A DNA stretch of 64,000 bases from Streptomyces xanthophaeus (GTDB lineage: Bacteria; Actinomycetota; Actinomycetes; Streptomycetales; Streptomycetaceae), in NCBI RefSeq assembly GCF_000725805.1, contig NZ_JOFT01000019.1:1-64000 (forward strand), given 5' to 3'. Both the position numbers and the translations under genes were made by a program. The notes beneath the pieces were generated by a model. The model worked only from the letters and a program-made list of their open reading frames with translations. It was not told the origin of the DNA and searched no databases. Below, in pieces: positions 8,540 to 16,446 of the stretch (position 1 is its first letter; each line of letters opens with the position of its first letter).

Positions 8540-8555
8540 CTGACCGATCGGTCAG
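8540..8555. promoter_or_regulatory. Perfect 16-bp TetR-type operator, copy 2
   Basis: A second CTGACCGATCGGTCAG, with centre 32 bp (about three helical turns) from copy 1. It covers roughly +4 to +19 of the predicted rightward transcript. Confidence 0.8.
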
Positions 8556-8786
8556 CAAACGTGCTTTCGTGTCGCTTCCCGGCACTGCTCCCGTGTTCGT
8601 CCAGCTCACGACACGTATGCAGCCCGGGCGGCCCGCCCGGCCCGTCCGGGCCCCGCACCCCGATCCCCGCCACCACCGTGCGACGACAGCGCGACGACCG
8701 CGTGAGCCACCGGACCGCCCTGCGCGCCCGCAGCTCCCGCCCCGCCGCCGGTCCCACGGGGGCATCCCCACCTCCCGGAGGCACGC
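8556..8786 (+). other. Long GC-rich leader before the rightward operon
   Basis: About 230 bases between the second operator and the first rightward start codon. I see no credible gene. It holds GC-rich self-complementary runs (for example CCCGGGCGGCCCGCCC near 8625) that could fold in RNA. A frame that is open across the stretch begins inside the operator and lacks a ribosome site, so I do not call it. Confidence 0.4.
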
Positions 8787-9257
8787 ATGAGCGGTCATCG
8801 GCGTCTGGACTGGCTCGGACTCACCCCGGAGCCCGAGCGTGAACTCCCCGAGGCCGTGGCCGCCCTGCGCGCCTCGACGAAGGGCGCCACCGCGCCCGGA
8901 CCGCAGGACCCGACAGAAGCAGAAGCAGAAGCAGAACCGGCTGCGGACGCCGACGCGGACGCCGACGCAGAGCGCCGCCGCCTGGAGCGCCTGGTCCTGC
9001 GCGGCAGCAGGCGCAGCTGGCTCCGCTACCTCTCGGAAGTCACCGACCTGGTGACCGCAGTGGCCGCCGGGACGCAGCCCGGCGACCCCGACGCGGCCCT
9101 GCTCGCCGCAGAGGTGGTCCTCGACCACCACCACATGCTCATCGGCCTCCCGGGACCGGACTACGGCCGCACCGCAGCCGACCGCGTCGCACTGGAAAGC
9201 GCCGTACGCACCCTGCGCGCCCTGCACGCCCCCACCCCGACAGGAAGCAGCCGATGA
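8787..9257 (+). CDS. Unrecognised 156-residue protein, first gene of the rightward operon
   Basis: I do not recognise a family. The start ATG 8787 has GGAGG five to six bases upstream, and the stop overlaps the start of the NuoF-like gene as ATGA, so it is surely translated and coupled to it. The protein has an N-terminal part MSGHRRLDWLGLTPEPE, an acidic alanine-rich linker (about residues 44-60) made by short GCAGAA and GACGCC repeats, and a helical C-terminal half with LRYLSEVTDLVTAVAAG and a histidine run LDHHHMLIGL. No signal peptide or membrane helix is seen. Its place directly before the flavoprotein and ferredoxin suggests an accessory or assembly role for that electron-transfer unit, but this is inference from context only. 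Confidence 0.7.
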   Translation: MSGHRRLDWLGLTPEPERELPEAVAALRASTKGATAPGPQDPTEAEAEAEPAADADADADAERRRLERLVLRGSRRSWLRYLSEVTDLVTAVAAGTQPGDPDAALLAAEVVLDHHHMLIGLPGPDYGRTAADRVALESAVRTLRALHAPTPTGSSR

Positions 9258-10624
9258 CCACGATCCGACTCCCCACGGCGGCCAGGCCGTTCACCGTCCT
9301 CGGGATCGACCCCGGCGTCACGGAGAGCGCCGACGCGTACCGCGCCACCGGCGGCTACGCCGCGGCCACCGCCCCGGACGAACTGCTCGCCCACCTGGCC
9401 GCCTCGGGGCTGCGCGGCCGCGGCGGGGCCGGATTCCCGGCCGCCGTCAAACTGCGCTCCGTGCGCGACCGGGGCGGGGCCCCCGTCGTCGTCGCCAACG
9501 GAGAGGAGGGCGAACCGGGCTCGGCCAAGGACCGCTGGCTGCTCCGCGCCCGGCCCCACCTGGTCCTCGACGGCCTCGCCCGCGCCGCCGCGGTCACCGG
9601 CGCCGTACGCGGCTACGTCTACCTCTCCGACCCGGCCGCGGGCGACAGCGTGCGCCGGGCCCTCGCCGAACACCCGCAGGCGCTGCCCGTGGAGGTCGTC
9701 GAGACCGCCCGCACCTACGTCGCCGGCGAGGAGACGGCGGTGGTCCGCAGGATCGACGGCGGCCCCGCCCTGCCCGCGGCCAAGCCTCCCCGCCCGTACG
9801 AGAAGGGCGTCGGAGGTGCACCCACCCTGGTGGCCAACGTCGAGACGCTCGCCCGGATCGCCCTCACCGCGGCCCGCCCCGACCTGAGGCGCAGCATCGC
9901 CCACGACACCCTGGTGACCCTGTCGGGCGGCCCGGCCGCCGAACCGGTGCTCACCGAGGTCCCGTACGGCGTCCCGCTGCGCTCCCTGGCGGCCCGGCAC
10001 GGTGTCCCCGACGCCACCGGAGCGCTGATGGGCGGCCTGTTCGGCGGACTCGTCGACGCGGACGCCCTCGACCTCCCCCTCGAACCCGGAGCCCTCGCCG
10101 CCGCGGGAACCGCCCTGGGCTGCGGAGCGATCCGCTTCCTCGCCCCCGGCGACTGCCCGGTGGCCGCCGCCGCCGACGCGGTGGGCCACCTCGCGGCCGA
10201 GAGCGCCCAACAGTGCGGGGTCTGCGTCTCCGGTACCGCAGCAGTCGGCAACGCCCTGTACGCGCTCGCCACCGGGACGGCCGGCCCGGACACCACCGAC
10301 CGGCTCCACCGCTGGTCGCAGACCCTGCCCGGGCGCGGTGCCTGCGGGCTGCTCGACGCCGCCGCGGGCCTCGGCGGCAGCCTGCTCCGCGCCTTCCCCC
10401 GGCTCGTCCGCTCCCATCTCGCCGCGCCGTGCCCCGTGTGCGCGGCCACCCGGCCCGGGGACGGCCGCCACCGGCTCACCGTGGCCGTACCGGAGGTCGC
10501 CGCACCCTCCGTCCCGTCCTCGTCCTTCTCCCCGTCCCCGGCGCCCACACCCGTCCCGTCCCGGGCGTCCATGCCCGCCCCGTCCCCTTCCCCCGCGGAG
10601 CCCGAGCTGAAAGGAACGCCGTGA
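9254..10624 (+). CDS. NuoF-like NADH-binding flavoprotein (51 kDa subunit/SLBB family)
   Basis: A 456-residue homologue of the NADH- and FMN-binding subunit of complex I and related soluble reductases. The FMN-loop motif GLRGRGGAGFP is at about residues 52-62, NGEEGEPGSAKDR at 82-94, and the NADH segment YVAGEETAVV followed by VGGAPTLVANVETLA at about 155-200. The iron-sulfur region has Cys321, Cys324 and Cys364 with the spacing of the NuoF cluster, but the first ligand position is Ala318, so one of the four cysteines is missing. The C-terminal 55 residues are a Pro/Ser-rich tail not found in NuoF. The next gene, overlapping by four bases (GTGA), is a ferredoxin, so it probably serves as NADH:ferredoxin reductase for the cluster's oxygenase or acyl-CoA dehydrogenases. 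Confidence 0.82.
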   Translation: MTTIRLPTAARPFTVLGIDPGVTESADAYRATGGYAAATAPDELLAHLAASGLRGRGGAGFPAAVKLRSVRDRGGAPVVVANGEEGEPGSAKDRWLLRARPHLVLDGLARAAAVTGAVRGYVYLSDPAAGDSVRRALAEHPQALPVEVVETARTYVAGEETAVVRRIDGGPALPAAKPPRPYEKGVGGAPTLVANVETLARIALTAARPDLRRSIAHDTLVTLSGGPAAEPVLTEVPYGVPLRSLAARHGVPDATGALMGGLFGGLVDADALDLPLEPGALAAAGTALGCGAIRFLAPGDCPVAAAADAVGHLAAESAQQCGVCVSGTAAVGNALYALATGTAGPDTTDRLHRWSQTLPGRGACGLLDAAAGLGGSLLRAFPRLVRSHLAAPCPVCAATRPGDGRHRLTVAVPEVAAPSVPSSSFSPSPAPTPVPSRASMPAPSPSPAEPELKGTP

Positions 10625-10818
10625 AACTCCTGCTGGACTCCACCCGCTGCCAGGGCTACGGCCTGTGCCAGGAACACGCCCCCGACCTGGTCGAACTCGA
10701 CGAATGGGGCTACGCCGAGGTCATCGCCGCCGTCGTCCCCGAGGGAACCGAAGGCGCCGCCCGCGCGCGTGCCTGCGCCGAAGCGTGCCCCAACTCCGCA
10801 CTCCGCGTGGAGGGATGA
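10621..10818 (+). CDS. Small 3Fe-4S-type ferredoxin
   Basis: A 65-residue ferredoxin starting at a GTG that overlaps the previous stop. Cysteines are arranged C-x5-C (CQGYGLC, residues 9-15) and later CAEACP, with the C-P ending typical of the [3Fe-4S] ferredoxins that feed actinobacterial P450s and other oxygenases. The residue between the first and last ligands that would make a fourth ligand is absent. It likely carries electrons from the NuoF-like flavoprotein to the divergent Rieske oxygenase, though an acyl-CoA dehydrogenase or an unlinked P450 could be the partner. Confidence 0.85.
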   Translation: MKLLLDSTRCQGYGLCQEHAPDLVELDEWGYAEVIAAVVPEGTEGAARARACAEACPNSALRVEG

Positions 10819-10819
10819 C

Positions 10820-12955
10820 ATGCGACGAGACCTCAGCACCCTCTTCGACCCCGCCTCCGTCGCCGTGGTCGGCGCCAGCGACGACCCGGCCAAGTACGGC
10901 CACGCGGTGGCCTCCCAGGCCCTGCGCGCCCCGGACCGGCGGCCCGTCCACCTCGTCAACCGGCGAGGCGGCACCGTCCTCGGCCGGGTGGCCGCGACCT
11001 CCCTCTCCGCGATCGGCGAACCCGTCGACCTGGTCGTGGTCTCCGTACCCGGCGCCGGATTCGAAGCCGCCGTCGACGACGCCCTGGCCTGCGGGGCGAA
11101 GGCGATCGTCGGCATCACCGCCGGCTTCGCCGAGGCAGGCCCTGCCGGTCTGGCCCGCCAGCGGGCCGTCGCCGCACGGGTACGGGCCGCCGGAGCCGCC
11201 CTCGTCGGACCCAACTGCCTGGGCATCGCCGACAACACCACCGAGCTCTACCTCGCCTCGGACCGCTTCGCCCCCGGCGGCGTGGCCCTCCTCAGCCAGA
11301 GCGGCAACCTCGCACTCGAACTCCAGCTCCGCTTCGCACCGCACGGCCTCGGCTTCTCCCGCTTCGTCTCCCTCGGCAACCAGGCCGACGTCACCCTCGT
11401 CGACCTCGTCGAAGACTGCGCCCGCCACGAGAGCACCTCCGCCATCGCCGTCTACGCCGAGGACTTCGGCGACGGCCGCGCCTTCGCCGAGGCCGCCGCC
11501 GCGGCGGGCAAGCCGGTCGTGCTGCTCACCGCGGGCCGGGGCGCCGCCTCCGCGCGCAGCGCCCAGTCGCACACCGGGGCCCTCACCACCTCGGCCGACG
11601 TGGTCGCCGCCGCCTGCCGCGACGCGGGCGTCCACCTCGTGCGCACCCCGCGGGAGATGACCGTCGTGCTGGCCGCGCTGAGCGCGGGTCCGCGTACGGC
11701 CGGCCGGCGCACCGCCGTCTTCACCGACGGCGGCGGTCACGGCGCGGTCGCCGCCGATGCCGCCGAGGACTCCGGTCTCGACGTCCCCGAACTGGGCGAG
11801 GAGACCCGGCACAGACTGCGGAGCGTGCTGTGGGAGCAGTCCTCCGTCGGCAACCCCGTCGACCTGGCGGGCATGGGCGAGCAGCGCCCCCTCTCGTACG
11901 CCGACACGATCGGGGAACTCCTCGCGGACGACAGCGTCGACTCCGTCCTGATGACCGGGTACTTCGGCGGCTACGCGGCCTCCGAGGGAGGCCTCGGCGG
12001 CGGCCCGGCCGGCGGCTCCGTGCTCGCGGCAGGGGAGACCCGGGCCGCGGAGGAGATCGTCGCGCACCTCGCGTCCGTCCCGAAACCGCTGGTCGTGCAG
12101 TCGATGTACCCGCAGTCACCGAGCTGCCGCGCGCTCGCCGGAGCCGGGATACCGGTGTTCGCCGCCACCGAGGACGCGGCCCGGGCCCTGGCGGCGATGA
12201 CCGTCCGGACGCCGGCCGACGGCCTCGCCGTACCCCCGCTGCCTCCCACCGCCGCACCCCTGCGGGATCCGGGCTACCACGGGGTCCGGGCGCTGCTCGC
12301 AGGTGCCGGCGTACCCTTCCCGGCGGCACGCGAGATCACCGACGAGGACGAACTCCATGCCGCAGCCGGTGAGTTCGAGGGCCCCTACGTACTCAAGGCC
12401 CTGCACGTCCTGCACAAGTCCGACGCAGGCGGCGTGGCGCTGCGCCTCGCCGACCGGGCGGCGCTCCTCGCGGCGTACCGGGAGATGCGGGCCCGGCTCG
12501 GCGCGCCCGCCTACTCGGTCGAGGCGATGGCCGACCTCACGGACGGGATCGAGCTGATCGTGGGCGTGCACCGCGACCGGCGGTTCGGCCCGGTCGCCAT
12601 GGTCGGCCTCGGCGGGACCCTCACCGAGACCCTCCGCGACGTCGCCTTCTCGCTCGCACCCCTGCCCGCCCGCCGGGCCGAGACGCTGCTGCGGGGCCTG
12701 CGCACCGCCGCACTGCTCGACGGCGTACGGGGCCGCCCGCCCGTCGACGTGGCCGCCGCGGCCGCCGCCATCGAACGCATCACCACCCTCGCCGCCGCGC
12801 ACCCGGAGATCGCCGAACTGGAGGTCAACCCCCTGCTGGTGCGCCCGGACGGAGCCCTCGCCCTGGACGCCCGGGCGGTCCTGGACCAGCCCGGTCCCGC
12901 CGGCACACCCGCTGAACTGCACCGACCTGGGCTGCCCTGCACTGATCTGGGCTGA
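10820..12955 (+). CDS. ADP-forming acyl-CoA synthetase (acetate--CoA ligase family), fused alpha-beta
   Basis: About 711 residues with both halves of an NDP-forming acyl-CoA synthetase in one chain. The N-terminal half begins FDPASVAVVGASDDPAKYG, a CoA-binding fold, has LVGPNCLGIAD, and the phospho-histidine loop SAQSHTGALTTSAD. The C-terminal half is an ATP-grasp domain with YVLKALHVLHKSDAGGVAL, MVGLGGTLTE and a closing LEVNPLLV. It activates a carboxylic acid to its CoA thioester with ATP to ADP plus phosphate. I take the ATG at 10820, preceded by GGAGG; an earlier in-frame start would overlap the ferredoxin gene. In context it would activate the acid made by the aldehyde dehydrogenase. Confidence 0.87.
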   Translation: MRRDLSTLFDPASVAVVGASDDPAKYGHAVASQALRAPDRRPVHLVNRRGGTVLGRVAATSLSAIGEPVDLVVVSVPGAGFEAAVDDALACGAKAIVGITAGFAEAGPAGLARQRAVAARVRAAGAALVGPNCLGIADNTTELYLASDRFAPGGVALLSQSGNLALELQLRFAPHGLGFSRFVSLGNQADVTLVDLVEDCARHESTSAIAVYAEDFGDGRAFAEAAAAAGKPVVLLTAGRGAASARSAQSHTGALTTSADVVAAACRDAGVHLVRTPREMTVVLAALSAGPRTAGRRTAVFTDGGGHGAVAADAAEDSGLDVPELGEETRHRLRSVLWEQSSVGNPVDLAGMGEQRPLSYADTIGELLADDSVDSVLMTGYFGGYAASEGGLGGGPAGGSVLAAGETRAAEEIVAHLASVPKPLVVQSMYPQSPSCRALAGAGIPVFAATEDAARALAAMTVRTPADGLAVPPLPPTAAPLRDPGYHGVRALLAGAGVPFPAAREITDEDELHAAAGEFEGPYVLKALHVLHKSDAGGVALRLADRAALLAAYREMRARLGAPAYSVEAMADLTDGIELIVGVHRDRRFGPVAMVGLGGTLTETLRDVAFSLAPLPARRAETLLRGLRTAALLDGVRGRPPVDVAAAAAAIERITTLAAAHPEIAELEVNPLLVRPDGALALDARAVLDQPGPAGTPAELHRPGLPCTDLG

Positions 12956-13003
12956 CTGCCCAGCCCCCGTACCCGTCCGCACCACCCGTGCCCCGGAGGA
13001 CAG

Positions 13004-14176
13004 ATGGACTTCCGCTACACACCCGAGCAGGCCGCCCTCAAGACCCGCGCCGCCGCCTACACACGACTCCTGATGAGCTACGAGGACCAGTCCGAGGAAG
13101 CCGACGGCCCGCTGCCCGCCGACACGGTCCGCGAACTGACCCGCGCCGCGATCGACGCCGGCGTCTACGCGATCAACATGCCCGCCGAATGGGGCGGGGC
13201 CGGCCTGTCCCTCCTCGACCAGGTCATCGTCGAGGAGGAGTTCGGCAAGGTCACCAACTGCCTCTGGGACATTCCCTGGCGGCCCGCGAACGTCCTCGCC
13301 CACGGCACCGGGGCACAGCGCGAGAAGTACCTGCTCCCGGTCATCCGGGGCGAGCGGTTCGACGCGTTCGCGGTGACCGAGCCCGGTGCCGGATCCGACC
13401 CCGGCTCGGGCACCAGCACCGCGGCCCGGACGGACGGCGGCTGGCTGCTGAACGGCGAGAAATGGTTCGTGACCTGCGGAGACATCGCCGACTTCCTACT
13501 CGTGCAGGCCGACGCGGGACCCGACAGGCAAGCGACCTTGTTCTTCGTGGACAAGCAGGCGCCCGGCGTCGAGATGACAAGGGTCCCGCGGTTCATGCAC
13601 TCCGCGGTCAACGGCCACCCCGAGTTCACGTTCACCGACGTCTTCGTCCCCGACGAGGACGTGCTCGGCGGCGTCGGCAACGGCTACGAGCTGACCAAGG
13701 AGTGGTTCACCGACGAGCGGCTGATGATCGCCGCCCGCACCGTCGGCGCCGCGGAGCGGGCCCTGGAGCTGGCCCGGGACTGGGCGGTCGGCCGCCGCCA
13801 GTTCGGCTCGCCCATCGCCGACTTCCAGCTGGTCCAGGGCATGCTCGCCGACTGCGCCGTCGACATCGCCGTGACCCGCGCCTACACCCACCAGGTCGCC
13901 TGGGAGGCCGACCGGCCGGAAACCGACCGCAAGACGCTCCACGCGAAGGCATCGACCGCGAAGCTCGCGGCGAGCGAGGCAGCGGGCCGCGTCATCGACC
14001 GGTGCGTGCAGATATTCGGCGGCCGCGGCTACGACCGCTCGTACCCGGTCGAGCGCATGTACCGCGAACTGCGCGTCGACCGGATCTGGGAAGGCACCTC
14101 CGAGATCCAGCGCCTGATCATCGCCAACGAACTGATCAAACGCGGCACCCGGGCCCTGGCCCTGCCCGGCGCCTGA
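13004..14176 (+). CDS. Acyl-CoA dehydrogenase (copy 1)
   Basis: A 390-residue flavoprotein dehydrogenase of standard length. It shows MPAEWGGAGLS, the FAD-contact segment FAVTEPGAGSDPGS, LNGEKWFVTCGD, GRRQFGSPIADFQL, QIFGGRGYDRSYPVERMYRE and the catalytic glutamate near residue 363 in DRIWEGTSEIQRL. It introduces the alpha-beta double bond in an acyl-CoA. GGAGGACAG lies just before the ATG. It is followed 54 bases later by a second, closely related copy, so the pair may form a hetero-oligomer or handle different intermediates. Electron transfer could be through ETF encoded elsewhere or the local ferredoxin. Confidence 0.9.
   Translation: MDFRYTPEQAALKTRAAAYTRLLMSYEDQSEEADGPLPADTVRELTRAAIDAGVYAINMPAEWGGAGLSLLDQVIVEEEFGKVTNCLWDIPWRPANVLAHGTGAQREKYLLPVIRGERFDAFAVTEPGAGSDPGSGTSTAARTDGGWLLNGEKWFVTCGDIADFLLVQADAGPDRQATLFFVDKQAPGVEMTRVPRFMHSAVNGHPEFTFTDVFVPDEDVLGGVGNGYELTKEWFTDERLMIAARTVGAAERALELARDWAVGRRQFGSPIADFQLVQGMLADCAVDIAVTRAYTHQVAWEADRPETDRKTLHAKASTAKLAASEAAGRVIDRCVQIFGGRGYDRSYPVERMYRELRVDRIWEGTSEIQRLIIANELIKRGTRALALPGA
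13743..13831 (+). repeat. 89-bp identical block shared by the two acyl-CoA dehydrogenase genes (copy 1)
   Basis: Identical base for base to 14967-15055, offset 1,224 bp. It encodes the stretch from GAAERALELARDW to GSPIADFQL. Perfect identity, including silent positions, inside genes that differ elsewhere points to recent gene conversion. Confidence 0.85.
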
Positions 14177-14230
14177 CGACCCAGGCCCACCCCGCCCCCA
14201 CCACGACCAGAGGACAGAGGACACACAGAC

Positions 14231-15403
14231 ATGGACTTCCGCCTCACCCCGCGCCAGGAAGAGCTCCGCAGCGCGGCGCGCGAACTCACCGCGTTCATCA
14301 CGAAGTACGAGCTCGACTGCGAGGAGAACAACGGACTGCCGCCGCAGGCACACACCGAGATCCGCGACGCCGTCCTCGACAGCGGTCTCCAGGCCGTCAA
14401 CATGCCGCAGGAGTGGGGCGGCGCAGGCCTCACCATCCTGGAACAGGTCACCGTCCAGGCAGAGCTGGGACGGCTCACCGGCGCGCTGTGGGACATGGTG
14501 TGGCGTCCGGCCAACGCCTTGTCCCACTGCACGCCCGAGCAGCGCGAACGCTACCTCGTCCCCGTGATCCGGGGGCAGCGCCGGGACTGCTACGCGGTCT
14601 CCGAGCCCGAGGCCGGATCCGACCCGCAGAGCCTGCGCACCACGGCGACACGCACTGCGGACGGCTGGATCCTCAACGGCGAGAAGTGGTTCGTCACCGT
14701 CGGAGACCACGCCGACTTCATGATCGTGCTCGCAGCTGCCGGGGACGACCGCGCGCCGACCCTCTTCCTCGTCGACAAGGACACGCCGGGCATCGAGATG
14801 ACCCGAGTGCCCCGCTGGATGCACACCTTCGTCTACGAGCACCCCGAGTTCACCTTCACCGAGGTGTTCGTCCCCGACACCGCCGTGCTCGGCGAGATCG
14901 GCCAGGGCTACGACATCACCCGCTCGTGGTTCACCGAAGAACGCCTCATGATCGCCGCCCGGACCATCGGCGCCGCGGAGCGGGCCCTGGAGCTGGCCCG
15001 GGACTGGGCGGTCGGCCGCCGCCAGTTCGGCTCGCCCATCGCCGACTTCCAGCTGATCCAGGGCATGCTCGCCGACTGCGCCGTCGACATCGCAGTCAAC
15101 CGCGCCTACACCCACCAGGTCGCCTGGGAGGTCGACGAGGGCCTGACCGACCGCAAGACACTGCACGCCAAGGCGGCGATCGCCAAGCTGTCCGCGAGCG
15201 AGGCCTCCGGCCGGGTCATCGACCGCTGCCTGCAGATATTCGGCGGCCGCGGCTACGACCGCTCGTACCCCGTCGAACGCCTCTACCGCGAACTGCGCGT
15301 CGACCGGATCTGGGAGGGCACCTCCGAGATCCAGCGCGTGATCATCGCCAACGAGCTGATCAAACGCGGTACGGACGTCCTGCGGATGCCCTCCGCGCAG
15401 TGA
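14231..15403 (+). CDS. Acyl-CoA dehydrogenase (copy 2)
   Basis: Also 390 residues and collinear with copy 1. Key segments are MPQEWGGAGLT, YAVSEPEAGSDPQS, LNGEKWFVTVGD, the shared GRRQFGSPIADFQL, QIFGGRGYDRSYPVERLYRE and WEGTSEIQRV with the active-site glutamate. The N-terminal third differs clearly from copy 1 while the C-terminal half is nearly the same, including an 89-bp block identical at DNA level. Both retain the catalytic base, so neither looks dead. The TrpxxxxRPAN segment (DMVWRPANAL here, DIPWRPANVL in copy 1) near the substrate pocket is shared. Confidence 0.9.
   Translation: MDFRLTPRQEELRSAARELTAFITKYELDCEENNGLPPQAHTEIRDAVLDSGLQAVNMPQEWGGAGLTILEQVTVQAELGRLTGALWDMVWRPANALSHCTPEQRERYLVPVIRGQRRDCYAVSEPEAGSDPQSLRTTATRTADGWILNGEKWFVTVGDHADFMIVLAAAGDDRAPTLFLVDKDTPGIEMTRVPRWMHTFVYEHPEFTFTEVFVPDTAVLGEIGQGYDITRSWFTEERLMIAARTIGAAERALELARDWAVGRRQFGSPIADFQLIQGMLADCAVDIAVNRAYTHQVAWEVDEGLTDRKTLHAKAAIAKLSASEASGRVIDRCLQIFGGRGYDRSYPVERLYRELRVDRIWEGTSEIQRVIIANELIKRGTDVLRMPSAQ
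14967..15055 (+). repeat. 89-bp identical block shared by the two acyl-CoA dehydrogenase genes (copy 2)
   Basis: Partner of 13743-13831. A further near-identical block encodes QIFGGRGYDRSYP in both genes (near 14009 and 15233). Confidence 0.85.
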
Positions 15404-15486
15404 GCCGCCCCGGTGGTCCGGGCGGCCCGCGGGACGCCCGGACCACCGCAGACCCGACGCACACCCGAGGAAGGGAGGAAGAGCCG

Positions 15487-16446
15487 ATGACCGAAGCAGA
15501 ACGGATCGGGATCGTGGGCTGCGGACTGATGGGATCCGGCATCGCCGAGGTCTGCGCCCGCGCCGGACGCGACGTCGTGGTGGTGGAGACGACCCGCACC
15601 GCCGCGGCCGCCGGCCTGGAGCGGATCACCCGCTCCCTGGTCCGAGCGGAGGCGGCCGGGAAACTGACCGCCACGGCACGGGACGACGCCCTCGGCCGGA
15701 TCACCGTGACCGCGGACACGGACCGGCTGGCCGACCGGGACTTCGTCGTCGAGGCGGTGGCCGAGGACGAACGCGCGAAGCTGGAGGTCTTCGCCATGCT
15801 CGACCGGGTCGTGGAGCGGAGCGACGCCGTCCTGGCCACGAACACCTCCTCCCTCCCCGTCATCCGCCTGGCCGCCGCCACCTCCCGCCCCCAGCAGGTC
15901 GTCGGCCTCCACTTCTTCAACCCCGTGCCCGTCCTGCCCCTGATCGAGCTGGTGCCGTCGCTGCTCACGGCCGACGAGACGGTCCGACGGGCCCACGCCT
16001 TCGCCTCCGTGACACTGGGCAAGCAGGTCGTCCGCGCCCAGGACCGGGCGGGGTTCATCGTGAACGCCCTCCTCGTGCCCTACCTGCTCGCCGCCGTACG
16101 CATGGCCGAGTGCGCAACCGCGTCGGCCGAGGACATCGACCGCGGCATGACCCTCGGCTGCGCCCACCCGCTGGGGCCGCTGGCCCTGGCCGACCTCATC
16201 GGCCTGGACACGGTGCAGGCCATCGCACGGTCGATGTACGCGGAGTACCGGGAGCCCCTGTACGCACCGCCCCCGCTGCTGGCCCGGATGGTCGACGCCG
16301 GCCTCCTGGGCCGCAAGACGGGCAGGGGCTTCCACGCCTACGAGCGAACCGGGCACCCCATGAGCGAGGATGGTGGTGTGGTGGCCGCGGCAACCGGGCC
16401 CATCCGCCCGTCCGACGGGCGCCGACACGGGGAGCAGCCAACGTGA
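15487..16446 (+). CDS. 3-hydroxyacyl-CoA dehydrogenase (HbdA/FadB-C type)
   Basis: A 319-residue NAD-dependent dehydrogenase. The Rossmann motif GIVGCGLMGSGIAEV is at residues 8-22. The catalytic histidine lies in GLHFFNPVPVLPLIEL, with conserved serine in NTSSL and asparagine in GFIVNALLVPY; the C-terminal dimer domain has DRGMTLGCAHPLGPLAL and GRKTGRGFHAYE. It oxidises 3-hydroxyacyl-CoA to 3-ketoacyl-CoA. Roughly 30 residues after the usual end form a low-complexity tail, reaching the GTGA overlap with the regulator gene. No enoyl-CoA hydratase or thiolase is present in the cluster, so either these are supplied elsewhere or the enzyme acts on a substrate that is already hydroxylated, such as a carnitine-like CoA. 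Confidence 0.9.
   Translation: MTEAERIGIVGCGLMGSGIAEVCARAGRDVVVVETTRTAAAAGLERITRSLVRAEAAGKLTATARDDALGRITVTADTDRLADRDFVVEAVAEDERAKLEVFAMLDRVVERSDAVLATNTSSLPVIRLAAATSRPQQVVGLHFFNPVPVLPLIELVPSLLTADETVRRAHAFASVTLGKQVVRAQDRAGFIVNALLVPYLLAAVRMAECATASAEDIDRGMTLGCAHPLGPLALADLIGLDTVQAIARSMYAEYREPLYAPPPLLARMVDAGLLGRKTGRGFHAYERTGHPMSEDGGVVAAATGPIRPSDGRRHGEQPT

Noticed and set aside
8536..8790. An 84-residue frame in the leader of the rightward operon, ending in an overlap with the first gene
   Set aside because: It begins at the predicted transcript start inside an operator, has no ribosome site, and reads as Arg/Pro-rich low-complexity sequence.
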